Of a stretch of 64,000 nt of DNA, positions 17,345 to 26,366 are shown piece after piece. This DNA is from Pseudomonas sp. NFR16. Its GTDB lineage: Bacteria > Pseudomonadota > Gammaproteobacteria > Pseudomonadales > Pseudomonadaceae. Each line of letters begins with the position of its first letter. The first letter of the stretch is position 1. The stretch spans positions 1-64,000 of the forward strand of contig NZ_FNYJ01000007.1 of NCBI RefSeq assembly GCF_900108875.1, read 5' to 3'. The position numbers and the translations under genes are program-made. The notes beneath the pieces are model-generated. The model made no database searches. It saw only the letters and a program-made list of their open reading frames with translations, and had not been told where the DNA came from.

Positions 17345-18223
17345 TTACGAACGCTTGCCGGCGCCGCGCGCAAAACGCAGCTCCAGACGGCTTTGGCCGA
17401 ACGACAGCACCGTGACCACGGCCAGGTACCAGATTCCTGCGACGATCAGCAGCTCCATGACCCGGGCGTTGGCGTAGTAGATGTTCTGCGCGTTGTGCAG
17501 CAATTCGGAATACTGGATCACGCTTGCCAGACTGGTCATCTTGACCATGCTGATGAATTCGTTGCCCACCGGCGGAATGATCACCCGCATGGCCTGGGGC
17601 AGAATCACCCGGCGCAGTGCTTGCAGACGTGGCATGCCGATCGACTTGGCTGCCTCGTACTGACCGGTGTCCACCGACAACAGACCCGCTCGCACGACTT
17701 CGGCGGTGTAGGCTCCCTGGTTGATGCTCAGCCCCAGCAGGGCTGCGACGAAGGGCGTCATCAGGCTCACGGTGTCGAGCTGAAACACGCCAGGAATGCC
17801 AATCACTGGGAAGATCAGCGCCAGGTTGAACCACAGCAACAGTTGCAGGATCAGCGGCGTGCCGCGAAACAGCCAGGTGTAGGTGATCGCCACGTAGCGC
17901 AGGATAGGATTGGCCGACATGCGCATGATCGCAGTGATCACGCCGATCACCACGCCGAGGATCATCGCCAGAATGGACATGATGATGGTGTTGAGCAGCC
18001 CCCACAGAATCGCCTGTGAGGTGAGGAACTGGCCGATGTAGGCCCACTCGATCTGCCCGTTGGCGAAGGCGCGGGCCAGTCCGGCCAAGGCAACGACGAT
18101 CAGCGTGGCAAAGAAAATCCGTCCGTAATAGCGACGCGGGACGTGCTCGTATTGAGTGATGTCGAACTCGTTTTCAGTCTTCTTGCGTTCGGCTTGCAAA
18201 CGTTCCGCCTGGTTCTGGTTCAT
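17345..18223 (-). CDS. amino-acid ABC transporter permease
   Basis: Inner-membrane permease of the HisMQ/GlnP family, 292 residues. A charged cytoplasmic N-terminus (about 35 residues, ERLQAERKKTENEF) precedes the membrane segments. The EAA loop is visible as EAAKSIGMPRLQALRRVILPQAMRVIIPP. A single permease gene suggests a homodimer. It is the first gene of the importer operon, with a 309-base divergent region separating it from the LysR gene, a probable regulator. Confidence 0.92.
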   Translation of the reverse strand: MNQNQAERLQAERKKTENEFDITQYEHVPRRYYGRIFFATLIVVALAGLARAFANGQIEWAYIGQFLTSQAILWGLLNTIIMSILAMILGVVIGVITAIMRMSANPILRYVAITYTWLFRGTPLILQLLLWFNLALIFPVIGIPGVFQLDTVSLMTPFVAALLGLSINQGAYTAEVVRAGLLSVDTGQYEAAKSIGMPRLQALRRVILPQAMRVIIPPVGNEFISMVKMTSLASVIQYSELLHNAQNIYYANARVMELLIVAGIWYLAVVTVLSFGQSRLELRFARGAGKRS

Positions 18224-18532
18224 GGTGAGTCTCCGAAGCTGTGTGCAGGCCGCGCATGATCATCCGCAGCAAAGGCGAGGTCCGGGCATCAAGGGGCGGC
18301 GTGAACACGCACCTGAGGCGGGGCATTCGCTGAGGATCCAGGGCAGTTGAGCGTTGCGAGTCTTGATCGAAGTGTCAGGTTTATTATCGTTAGAGTAATG
18401 CCCGGTTCACTGAGCAGGGCGTCGAGCGGATGGTTGCCAATCGCCATTTTCTGTGTTCTTTATTATCTATCGGGCATGTTTTTGTTGTGGGGCAAAGCCT
18501 GTTGAATATAACGGGCGAGGTAAATAAGCATT
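18224..18532. promoter_or_regulatory. divergent promoter region
   Basis: This 309-base space separates the amino-acid importer operon (minus) from the LysR gene (plus) and must hold both promoters. It is AT-rich near 18375-18520. No operator sequence stands out clearly. Confidence 0.5.
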
Positions 18533-19498
18533 ATGGAAACTCCACTTTCCACTTCTGGAAACTTGCCATCCAGACCGGGAAACCGTCCTGCGCTCACTCT
18601 GAGCGGGATGGACTTCAAGCTGCTTCGGGTGTTCCAGGCGGTGGTTGAAGCGGGAGGATTCAGCGCTGCGCAGAACGAGCTGAACGTGGGCCTGGCAGCG
18701 ATCAGCAAGCAGATTTCCGACCTTGAGATTCGCATTGGCATGCGCCTCTGCACGCGTGGCCGGGAGGGGTTTCATCTCACCGAGGAAGGCAAGCTCGTCT
18801 ATCAGGCGGCTATCGAATTGTTTGCCTCTGTGGACAGTTTCAGAGACCGGATAAGTTCGGCGCAGAACGAGTTGATTGGTGATCTGAGTATTGGCGTTAT
18901 CGACAATACGCTGTCCGATAAAAGTTCATCGTTAATTAAAGCGCTCAGAGTAATGCACGACGAAGCGCCAAAAGTAAGATTGCGTCTGCAAGCGTCGCAA
19001 CTCGATGAAATCGAGCGGGGCATGGTCGAGGGTCGGTTGAGTCTTGGCATCGTGCCGGTTTATCAGCGCCGCGAAGAATTCGATTATTTCGAGCTCTATC
19101 AAGAAACATCCCACGCCTATTGCGCACCGGGCCACCCGCTGTTCGAGGCCGACGACAGCGCGCTGGATATCGACAGCCTGCGCCATTGTCAGGTGGTCAA
19201 TCATCGCTACGCGATCCACCGCGACAAGGCCAGTTTCGTCAATCACGACAGTCAGTCCGCGTCGGCCTCGCAGGTGGAGGCCGTCGCAATGTTGGTTTTG
19301 ACGGGTCGATTCATCGGCTTCCTGCCTGAGCACTACGCGCGGCCACTGGTGTGCGATGGGCAGTTGCGCGCGTTGCGCCCTGATCTCATTCACCTGAGCA
19401 CGCCTTTCAACCTCATCCTGCGCCACAACGCTCCGCGCAGCCCGCTGGTAAAAGCCTTCGCACAGGCGCTTGGCGTGGATCTGAAGCGGCTGGTTTGA
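18533..19498 (+). CDS. LysR-family transcriptional regulator
   Basis: LysR-type regulator, 321 residues. The winged helix-turn-helix is at about residues 27-85 (MDFKLLRVFQAVVEAGGFSAAQNELNVGLAAISKQISDLEIRIGMRLCTRG). The periplasmic-binding-protein-like effector domain follows from about 110. A 25-residue N-terminal extension before MDFKLL is unusual, and initiation at that later Met (18608) is possible. Divergent placement next to the amino-acid importer suggests it controls that operon, which is an inference. Confidence 0.9.
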   Translation: METPLSTSGNLPSRPGNRPALTLSGMDFKLLRVFQAVVEAGGFSAAQNELNVGLAAISKQISDLEIRIGMRLCTRGREGFHLTEEGKLVYQAAIELFASVDSFRDRISSAQNELIGDLSIGVIDNTLSDKSSSLIKALRVMHDEAPKVRLRLQASQLDEIERGMVEGRLSLGIVPVYQRREEFDYFELYQETSHAYCAPGHPLFEADDSALDIDSLRHCQVVNHRYAIHRDKASFVNHDSQSASASQVEAVAMLVLTGRFIGFLPEHYARPLVCDGQLRALRPDLIHLSTPFNLILRHNAPRSPLVKAFAQALGVDLKRLV

Positions 19499-19627
19499 AG
19501 CTGACCGACGAGCGCGCGCAAACCCTGAGCGCTGATCTGCGGTTGCGCTGGGTTCACGACACCGGCCCAGCTAACCGGAGCGCGCCGGGAGTCCAACTCA
19601 GCGGGCTGCGGGACTTGCGCTCAGGGC

Positions 19628-22072
19628 TTAGAAATCAACGGTCGCCGACACCTTCAACGTCCGCGGCTCGCCTTGGGTCAGATAGTTATTGGCGGTCGAT
19701 GCGGAGGCCCAATACGCTTTGTTCGCGACGTTCTCGACGTTGGCGCGCAGCGTGATGTATTTGTCGTCCGCCTTGAAGCCATAACGCGCGCCAAGATCCA
19801 CCCGCGTCCAGGATGGGATGCTCAAGGTGTTGTCGGCATTGACGTACTCGCCGCCGGTGCGCAGCATCCGCCCGCTCAACGCCGCGCCTTCGATGCCCGG
19901 CACATCCCAGTCGGCGCCCAGGTTGTACTGGAAGCGCGGTACGCCGGCCGCACGATTGCCGTCGGTGACACCGCCGCTGGTTTTGTCGAGTTCGGTGTGC
20001 ATGAAGGTTGCGCCGGCCAGCAGACGCAGGCCGTCGACGGGCTCGCCGAAGACGTTCATCTCGACGCCTTTGTTGACCTGTTCGCCGTCGACGCTGAATA
20101 CATTACTGCGGCTGGTCGAGCTATTGGGCTGCTCGATGCGGTACACGCCCAGCGTTGCACCGTAAGTGTCCCCATCAAACTTCACGCCCGCTTCAACCTG
20201 TTTGCTGCGCTTTGGCGGAAACACCTCGTTGGGATTCGCGGCGCTGGCGGGCGACGTTGGCCCCTGGGCCAAGCCCTCAATGCGGTTGGCGTAGAACGAC
20301 ACATTTTCCCAAGGCTTGACCACCAATCCATACACCGGGGTGGTGATGGACTTGTCGAAGGGCGGATTACGCGCTCCCGACGACGTACTCCATGAGTCGA
20401 TTTCCATCGTCTGCCGACGCACACCAACGGTCAGCAGCACCCGATCATCGATGAACCCCAGCGTATCGGACACTGCAGCGCTCTTGATGCGGTTTTTGCC
20501 GACGATCCGCGGATCATGAATGTCGCTGCCAAAGTAGGTGTTGGTCGGCCGCGGAAGCTGCACGGGATCATAAATATTATTCGGCGGACGATTGGCCTGC
20601 AGAATCGCCTCGAACGAGGACCGCTGCTCACCCCAGATGCCTGACAGACCAACGTTCATCTGGTGCGTAACCGGACCTGTATTGAAGTGACCGTTCAACC
20701 CGGCAATGGCACTCTTGTTGTCCTCGTCGTGAGGAGCGTAAAGGAAGCCGGTCTTGGCCGTGCCGGACTTGTCGCTGACATACAGGGACGAGTATTCGCC
20801 GTTCTCACGAGTATGTTTCGCTCCAGCGCCTGCGTAGGCCGTCCAATAGTCGTTCAGGTCGTATTCACCGTTGACCATGCCGTAGGTGTCTTCCAGCTGC
20901 GACCACGTCCAGTCTTGAGCGTAATTGTCTTTGGCAGATGGCGCATGCGGTACGGCCGTACCGTTGGGATAAACCACCGAACGGCCCTGATTGATGCGCT
21001 CTTTCTGATAGCCGAAATCGGTGGACAGACGCAGCCGCTCGCCTCGGTAGTCCAGTGCCACAGCGACCAACTGCGAACGTTTGGTTTCGTCATCAATCGC
21101 TGTCTCGCCGCCATGCTGGGCGAGGTTTATGCGGGCGCCGAAGCGGTTGTCTTCACCGAACCGCGTGCCCAGGTCCAGGTGGCCACCCACCTGACTGTCG
21201 CCGGTGTAGTCCAGCGTCACGCTGCGGGTCGGCTTGTCTTCGGCACGCTTGGGCACGATGTTGACGCTGCCTCCGATGCCGCTGCCTTGCGGGGCAACGC
21301 CGTTTACGAAGGCGTTCGGACCCTTGAACAGCTCGACGCGCTCGACCGCCTCAGTGGTGATGATCTGGCGCGGAAGCAGGCCGTACATGCCGTTGAACGC
21401 AATGTCGTCCGTCTGCAGCGGCAAGCCGCGAATCGTGAAGACCTGAGAGAAGTTGCCGAAGCCTGCCGACTGACGCACCGAGGCGTCGTTGAGCAGCACG
21501 TCGCCCAGCGTTCTTGCCTGCTGATCAGCGATGGTTTTGGAGGTGTAGCTCACCACGCTGAACGGCACATCCTTGATGTCCTGATTGCCCAGTACGCCGA
21601 GCCGAGCCGAGCGAGCGACCTGGCCGCCCGCGTAAGTATCCGCCTGAGCACCCAATTCACCGTCGACAGTCGTCGCGCCCAGTTGCACAGCGTCGCCGAC
21701 ATTGACGTCCGGAGCGACCGTGAAGCCATTGGCGCCGGTGCTGATGAGTGAGAATCCGCTGCCGTTGAGCAGCTGTGCAAAGCCTGACTGCACCGTGTAT
21801 TCGCCCTGCAAGCCAGCGCTGTTGTGGTCATTGAGCAGCTTGGCATCGAACGACAGCGGTACGCCGGACATCGCCGCGAATTGCGCAAGCACATTGCCCA
21901 GCGGACCGGGCGCGATGGAATAACTGCGCATCACGCTGGCTTGTGCAGCCTCTGCCGCCATCACGCTATGGGTCGGCAGCAACGCCGTCAGGGCCACGGC
22001 CAGACTCAATGCCTTAATCTTAAAGCGAGTAGGACTCATTCTTGGAGAGTGGAGGTGCGGCCTGAAAGTCAT
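19628..22072 (-). CDS. TonB-dependent siderophore receptor with signalling domain
   Basis: Outer-membrane siderophore receptor, 814 residues from the ATG at 22072 (AGGA ribosome-binding site; a TTG at 22093 and an ATG at 22039 are alternatives). The signal sequence ends near VMAAEAAQA. The STN domain follows (YSIAPGPLGNVLAQFAAMSGVPLSF), then a plug with FTIRGLPLQTDDIAFNGMYG and VELFKGPNAFVNG, and a barrel ending in KVSATVDF. The STN domain and the adjacent FecR and sigma genes mark it as a signalling receptor. The siderophore class is not clear. It lacks the cysteine pair of the hydroxamate receptors, unlike the receptor at 264-2774. Confidence 0.9.
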   Translation of the reverse strand: MTFRPHLHSPRMSPTRFKIKALSLAVALTALLPTHSVMAAEAAQASVMRSYSIAPGPLGNVLAQFAAMSGVPLSFDAKLLNDHNSAGLQGEYTVQSGFAQLLNGSGFSLISTGANGFTVAPDVNVGDAVQLGATTVDGELGAQADTYAGGQVARSARLGVLGNQDIKDVPFSVVSYTSKTIADQQARTLGDVLLNDASVRQSAGFGNFSQVFTIRGLPLQTDDIAFNGMYGLLPRQIITTEAVERVELFKGPNAFVNGVAPQGSGIGGSVNIVPKRAEDKPTRSVTLDYTGDSQVGGHLDLGTRFGEDNRFGARINLAQHGGETAIDDETKRSQLVAVALDYRGERLRLSTDFGYQKERINQGRSVVYPNGTAVPHAPSAKDNYAQDWTWSQLEDTYGMVNGEYDLNDYWTAYAGAGAKHTRENGEYSSLYVSDKSGTAKTGFLYAPHDEDNKSAIAGLNGHFNTGPVTHQMNVGLSGIWGEQRSSFEAILQANRPPNNIYDPVQLPRPTNTYFGSDIHDPRIVGKNRIKSAAVSDTLGFIDDRVLLTVGVRRQTMEIDSWSTSSGARNPPFDKSITTPVYGLVVKPWENVSFYANRIEGLAQGPTSPASAANPNEVFPPKRSKQVEAGVKFDGDTYGATLGVYRIEQPNSSTSRSNVFSVDGEQVNKGVEMNVFGEPVDGLRLLAGATFMHTELDKTSGGVTDGNRAAGVPRFQYNLGADWDVPGIEGAALSGRMLRTGGEYVNADNTLSIPSWTRVDLGARYGFKADDKYITLRANVENVANKAYWASASTANNYLTQGEPRTLKVSATVDF

Positions 22073-22203
22073 TCGGCAATCCTGTCGACGCAAAGAAAGT
22101 GAGGGGTCTCCTGCACACCGAACGACAGGGAAAAAGGTATCAGCGAAAGTCGTATTTTTTTGTATGCAGCCAATTCGGGGGCTCGTCAGTCGTGACGACC
22201 GGT

Positions 22204-23169
22204 TCAGCTGCGCGGCTCAACCGCTACCCAATACCGTGTCAGGCTGCTGACGTTGATCGGCATCGTTTGCTGCAACAGGCGCAGGCTGGCGTCGGTATCG
22301 CGCAGCGAAAATGCACCGGACACCCTCAGATCCGCCACCGAATCGTGACAGCGCAGGACACCCGGGCGATAGCGACCCAGCTCCGTCAGCAAATCCGCCA
22401 GGCGCATGTTTGTGGCGACCATCATGCCGTTCTCCCACGTCATGCTCGCCCTATCCAGCGGTTGCACGGGATAGGCGCTAACAGAACCGAACGCGCTTTG
22501 CTCGCCCGCCTTGACGATCACCGCCTGACCGCCACCGACCGGCTGCATTTCCACCGCGCCTTCCACCACCGCCAGGCGGCTCATCTGATCCTCGACGCGC
22601 ACGCTGAAACGCGTGCCCAGCGCCCGGGCCGCACCGTGCCGCGTCTGAACAATGAAAGGGCGATAGGTCGGCGACGGATCCTTTGCTGTGGTAATCAGCA
22701 CTTCGCCGGTGAGCAATTTGATGCGTCGCTCATTGGCGTTGAAGGCGATGTTAAGAGAGCTGCCAGTGTTGATCAGCATCTGCGTGCCATCCGGCAGCGT
22801 CAGGTTTTTCTGCTCGCCGATGGCGGTGTGCTGGTCGGCCATCCATTCCTGCCACGGCAGCTCGCGCTGCGCCAGCCAGATCGCCGGGCCTGCCAGCAGA
22901 AACAGGCCGATGCGGTTGAGCGCCTGGCGTCGACCGATGCTTTTATTGCGGCCAATGCGTTTGATCGTATCGCTGGCAATCGAGCCGGGCACAGCGCGGA
23001 AGTCGCCGATGATGGCTTCTGCCCGCTGCCAGGCCTGAGCATGTTGAGCGCTGCGTCCGCGCCAAAGCGCTATGGCGCGGTGGTCTTCCTCAGTCGCGGC
23101 ACCGGATTGCAGCTGCACCAGCCAGTCGGCGGCTTCTCCCAGGATCTGCGGATCGATCGGATGATTCAT
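22204..23169 (-). CDS. FecR-type sigma regulator
   Basis: Inner-membrane signalling protein of the FecR family, 321 residues. The N-terminal DUF4880-like segment reads ADWLVQLQSGAATEEDHRAIALWRGRSAQHAQAWQRAE. One membrane helix follows (ALNRIGLFLLAGPAIWLA), then the FecR domain (LPDGTQMLINTGSSLNIAF). The ATG at 23169 overlaps the sigma-gene stop (TGATG), so the pair is translationally coupled. It should couple the receptor downstream to the sigma factor. Confidence 0.9.
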   Translation of the reverse strand: MNHPIDPQILGEAADWLVQLQSGAATEEDHRAIALWRGRSAQHAQAWQRAEAIIGDFRAVPGSIASDTIKRIGRNKSIGRRQALNRIGLFLLAGPAIWLAQRELPWQEWMADQHTAIGEQKNLTLPDGTQMLINTGSSLNIAFNANERRIKLLTGEVLITTAKDPSPTYRPFIVQTRHGAARALGTRFSVRVEDQMSRLAVVEGAVEMQPVGGGQAVIVKAGEQSAFGSVSAYPVQPLDRASMTWENGMMVATNMRLADLLTELGRYRPGVLRCHDSVADLRVSGAFSLRDTDASLRLLQQTMPINVSSLTRYWVAVEPRS

Positions 23170-23675
23170 CACGTCACGCTCAGGCAGGCGAGGAATGCGT
23201 CGCGCATATAGCGCTTGACCGTGATCAGGGACACGTTGAGTTCGCTGGCGATCTGCGCATAGGTCATGCCGTCGATCTGCGACATCAAGAACGCCTGACG
23301 CGTCTTTTCCGGCATTTCACGCAGCATGGCGTCGATGCGATACAGCGCTTCGAGAATCAGCCAGCGGGTTTCCGGCGACGGCACGTCAGGCTCGGGCAGG
23401 TGGGCAATGGTTTCCAGGTACGCGCGCTCGACATCCTGTCGGCGCCAGCGATCGATCACCAGGCCCTTGGCGATGTGCGTCAGCAGTGCGCGGGGCTCTG
23501 CGCCGAGGTTGGCGAGGCTTTGTCGGGTGAGCAGGCGAATGAACGTGTCATGGGCCAGATCGGCTGCATCGCAGCGATTGCCCAGCTTGCGATCCAGCCA
23601 GCGCTGTAGCCAGCCATGGTGTTCGCAATACAGGTTCTGGACATGCAAATTGAGCGATCGATCGATTGACGACAT
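23169..23675 (-). CDS. FecI-type ECF sigma factor
   Basis: Iron-starvation ECF sigma factor, 168 residues from MSSIDRSLNLHVQNLYCEHHGWL. Region 2 reads WLDRKLGNRCDAADLAHDTFIRLL and region 4 IDGMTYAQIASELNVSLITVKRYMRDAF. The frame stays open to 23792, but conservation begins at LHVQNLY, as in the sigma factor at 3862-4362, and the 23675 ATG fits the usual family length. An iron-box-like sequence lies about 40 bases upstream of this start. Confidence 0.88.
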   Translation of the reverse strand: MSSIDRSLNLHVQNLYCEHHGWLQRWLDRKLGNRCDAADLAHDTFIRLLTRQSLANLGAEPRALLTHIAKGLVIDRWRRQDVERAYLETIAHLPEPDVPSPETRWLILEALYRIDAMLREMPEKTRQAFLMSQIDGMTYAQIASELNVSLITVKRYMRDAFLACLSVT

Positions 23676-23714
23676 AGGGACCACTGGAACATACCGGGCA
23701 TCCTTGCCGGATGT

Positions 23715-23736
23715 AATTAAGAATTGATCGCATTCT
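23715..23736. promoter_or_regulatory. possible degenerate Fur box
   Basis: AATTAAGAATTGATCGCATTCT contains the imperfect palindrome GAATTGATCGCATTC and shares its right half (TCGCATT) with the better Fur box at 4392-4406. It is placed correctly to control the sigma gene. The match to the consensus is weak. Confidence 0.35.
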
Positions 23737-23792
23737 ATAGTCGGCACGAGAGCGCTGGCAATTTCATTCTGCGCAGGCGATATCGTCCGCAA

Positions 23793-23829
23793 GACGGCTG
23801 TTCAGGCAATTCAATGTCCGAACAGCCGT
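23793..23829. repeat. inverted repeat
   Basis: ACGGCTGTTC (23793-23802) and GAACAGCCGT (23820-23829) form a perfect 10-bp stem with a 17-base loop between the sigma gene and the HAD gene. There is no T-run, so it is not a standard terminator. Confidence 0.5.
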
Positions 23830-23885
23830 GCCGCGAGCGCATTCACAACCTATGTGCTGCTGGCGTCTTCACACAGCTGGCAAAA

Positions 23886-24578
23886 TCAATCGTGGTAACC
23901 CGGCAGGCCCCAGTCCTCCAGCGGGAATTGCGCCAGTGAAGCCAATATCAGGTCGGCATGGGCGTACTGCTCGACGGGCATATGCGAATCCGGAACGGCC
24001 ACCGCATACATGCCTGCGGTCTTCGCGGCTGTCACGCCGAAAGGCGAGTCCTCGAACACCAGGCAGTCCTTCGGGTCCACGCCCAGGAAGCGAGCAGCGA
24101 CGAGAAAGATATCCGGCGCAGGTTTGGCAGCTGTCACGTCCTGATGATCAGCCGTCACGACATGCCGAAACAGCTCGAACCACGGACGATGATTGCTCGT
24201 CTTCACATTGAAGTAATGAAGCGAGGAGCTGGTGCCCACAGCAATCGGAATATTGTGCTCGGCCAAGTGCCGCACCAGAGCCTCGGCGCCAGGCATCGGT
24301 TGCGCGTGGGGAAAGCGCTCGTCGAGCATCGGCTGGCGCACGGTCAGGAATTCCTCAGCGGACATCGGCAATTCCAGAGCGCTGATCACGTAGTCGGCAA
24401 AATCCTGCGAGCCACGACCGATGGAATGCTGCTTCACCGCCCAGTCGAAGGTTTTCCCGTGCCAGTTGGCGATGGTGTTGGTCACCTCGGTGTAGATGCC
24501 TTCGGTATCCAGCAACAGGCCATCCATGTCGAAGATCACCGCTTTGATCGGCCCCTTGGGCTTTTGCGCATCGCTCAT
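23886..24578 (-). CDS. HAD-IA phosphatase, HDHD1-like
   Basis: HAD-superfamily hydrolase of subfamily IA, 230 residues. Motif I is VIFDMDGLLLDTEG with the nucleophile Asp. Motif II is TSSS, the Lys is in AAKPAPDIFLVAARF, and motif IV is CLVFEDSPFGVTAAKTAGM. The overall pattern, including the MPMPGAEALVRHL-type cap end and the C-terminal LPLEDWGLPGY-like ending, resembles HDHD1/pseudouridine-5'-phosphatase more than general phosphoglycolate phosphatases. Sugar-phosphate or nucleotide dephosphorylation is likely, with exact substrate unproven. It is transcribed alone. Confidence 0.87.
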   Translation of the reverse strand: MSDAQKPKGPIKAVIFDMDGLLLDTEGIYTEVTNTIANWHGKTFDWAVKQHSIGRGSQDFADYVISALELPMSAEEFLTVRQPMLDERFPHAQPMPGAEALVRHLAEHNIPIAVGTSSSLHYFNVKTSNHRPWFELFRHVVTADHQDVTAAKPAPDIFLVAARFLGVDPKDCLVFEDSPFGVTAAKTAGMYAVAVPDSHMPVEQYAHADLILASLAQFPLEDWGLPGYHD

Positions 24579-24806
24579 CTCATCGATCCCGTTTGCAAAT
24601 TGACGTTCAGCCTAACGTTTCGAGGAACGCTGTGGCTAGGGGCGACTGCCGTTCATCGCGGCTGCAAAACGTCCTCATCAAGTGCTAATCTCGCGGGCTC
24701 TCGGCAGCCCGAAATGCTGCCCGGCGCGCGCACCGATGCGCTGAAACCCTGCGGGGTCACGGAAGACACGACCCCTCTTCAAGAACGGACATCTTCGAGT
24801 CGACAC

Positions 24807-26294
24807 ATGAAAAAATCAGTCAACATTGCCGTAGGCGTCATCGTGGTTGCAGGCGCTCTGGTCACCGCTGGTGCCTGGTATACGGGAGTTCGTCTTGAAG
24901 GCGTGCTGGGTGATGTCGTTCAGCAAGGTAATCAGCAGATGCAGGCCGCGCTCGTTGGCCAGGAAGCCAACGCGAGCATCGAATTGCTGTCACTGGATCG
25001 CCATTTTTTCACCAGTACCGCCCATTACAAACTGACGTTCCGCGACCATCAACTTACGGACGATCAACCCGTGGAGCTGTTGTTCGTGGACAATATCGAA
25101 CATGGCCCGCTGCCGTGGAGCCGCGTGAAGTCGTTGCAACTCGTGCCGGTGATGGCGGCCAGCAACATGCAGTTGGAAAAGAACATCTACGCCGAAAAAT
25201 GGTTCGCCATGACCCATGACCAGTCGCCGCTGACGGGCCACTTCAGCATGGGCTACGACCGCGCTGGCCTGGGCCGCATCGACTTTCTGCCATTCGAATT
25301 CAGCAATCAGGAAGGGGATTTCAAGTTCTCCGGGCTGACCCTCAACGCCTCAGCCAGCGGCAACGGCGAGAAGCTCGAAGCCAACGGTCTGCTGGGCAGC
25401 CTGGATGTCACCGCGACGTCCGAAGAAGGGCCGGTCAAGTTGTCGATGAAAGACTTCACGTTCAACACCGGCGGCACAAAAGGCCAGTCTGGCTTCTACC
25501 TGGGCCACAGCGACGCTAAGGTAGGCGCGTTTACATTCCAGGCCGCCGGTCAGCCTGCAATCGAACTCAAGGACTTCGTCAACACCAGCCTGCTGCAGGA
25601 AGTGGAAGGCAACCTCAACGCACAGGTCAGTTACGACGTCGGCAATATCAGCTTCGACGGACAGAGCATTGGCTCCTCGCAGATGCTGTGGAAGTTTGCC
25701 AATTTCGATATCGCCGCGACGAAGTCGCTGTTCCAGCTGTACCAGGAAAAAATCCAGCCACAGGCGCAGGCGGCCGCAGCGACAGGCCAGTCCTATACGC
25801 CGCATCTGAGCGCAGCGGATCAGGCTCAGATTCAAGCTGAGATCGGCAAGCTGCTGACCGCCAAGCCGCACATCGAGCTGGAAAAGTTCTCCCTGAAGAC
25901 TGCCAGCGGCGAGAGCCATTTCAACCTGTCGATGGACCTGGGCAATCCGAGTTCTCTCGACCAGCCGGGCGCCGCCTTGCTCAAGCAATTGCTGACCCGC
26001 CTGGATGCGCGACTGGTGGTCTCCAAGCCGATGATCCGGGACCTGGCAGCGTTGCAGGCAAAATCGGCGGGCCTGACCGATCCCGCGGCGATCGCCCAGC
26101 AGGCCCAGGGCGCCGCCGAATCCGTAGGTGGCATGGCGGTGATGCTGCAGGTGGGCAACGTCGAGGGCGATAACATCGTCTCCAACCTGCATTACGCCGA
26201 TGACATGGTGGATTTCAACGGCATCAAGATGACCGCCCAGCAATTCGCAGCGGCGATGATGGGCAAGTTCGTGGTGTTCAATCAGGGGCAGTGA
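24807..26294 (+). CDS. YdgA-like DUF945 protein
   Basis: Protein of 495 residues resembling the DUF945 (YdgA) family of cell-envelope proteins. An N-terminal hydrophobic anchor (VNIAVGVIVVAGALVTAGAWYTG) precedes a long beta-rich region typical of this family, including VELLFVDNIEHGPLPWSRVK and FSGLTLNASASG. The last third is rich in Ala and Gln (YQEKIQPQAQAAAATGQ). The start MKKSVNI at 24807 is chosen by the signal-anchor; the same frame runs open upstream through the antisense of the HAD gene, which is not coding. Function is unknown, with likely location in the periplasm, anchored in the inner membrane. Confidence 0.85.
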   Translation: MKKSVNIAVGVIVVAGALVTAGAWYTGVRLEGVLGDVVQQGNQQMQAALVGQEANASIELLSLDRHFFTSTAHYKLTFRDHQLTDDQPVELLFVDNIEHGPLPWSRVKSLQLVPVMAASNMQLEKNIYAEKWFAMTHDQSPLTGHFSMGYDRAGLGRIDFLPFEFSNQEGDFKFSGLTLNASASGNGEKLEANGLLGSLDVTATSEEGPVKLSMKDFTFNTGGTKGQSGFYLGHSDAKVGAFTFQAAGQPAIELKDFVNTSLLQEVEGNLNAQVSYDVGNISFDGQSIGSSQMLWKFANFDIAATKSLFQLYQEKIQPQAQAAAATGQSYTPHLSAADQAQIQAEIGKLLTAKPHIELEKFSLKTASGESHFNLSMDLGNPSSLDQPGAALLKQLLTRLDARLVVSKPMIRDLAALQAKSAGLTDPAAIAQQAQGAAESVGGMAVMLQVGNVEGDNIVSNLHYADDMVDFNGIKMTAQQFAAAMMGKFVVFNQGQ

Positions 26295-26366
26295 GTTCAA
26301 GCGGGGCACCGACTCGGCGCCCCGCTGAACATCTCACATCAAGCGCGTCACGCGCCTTGAAGCTGC

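Noticed and set aside
23958..24806. Apparent N-terminal extension of the YdgA-like protein
   Set aside because: It is the antisense of the HAD phosphatase gene; a proper signal-anchor start is present at 24807.
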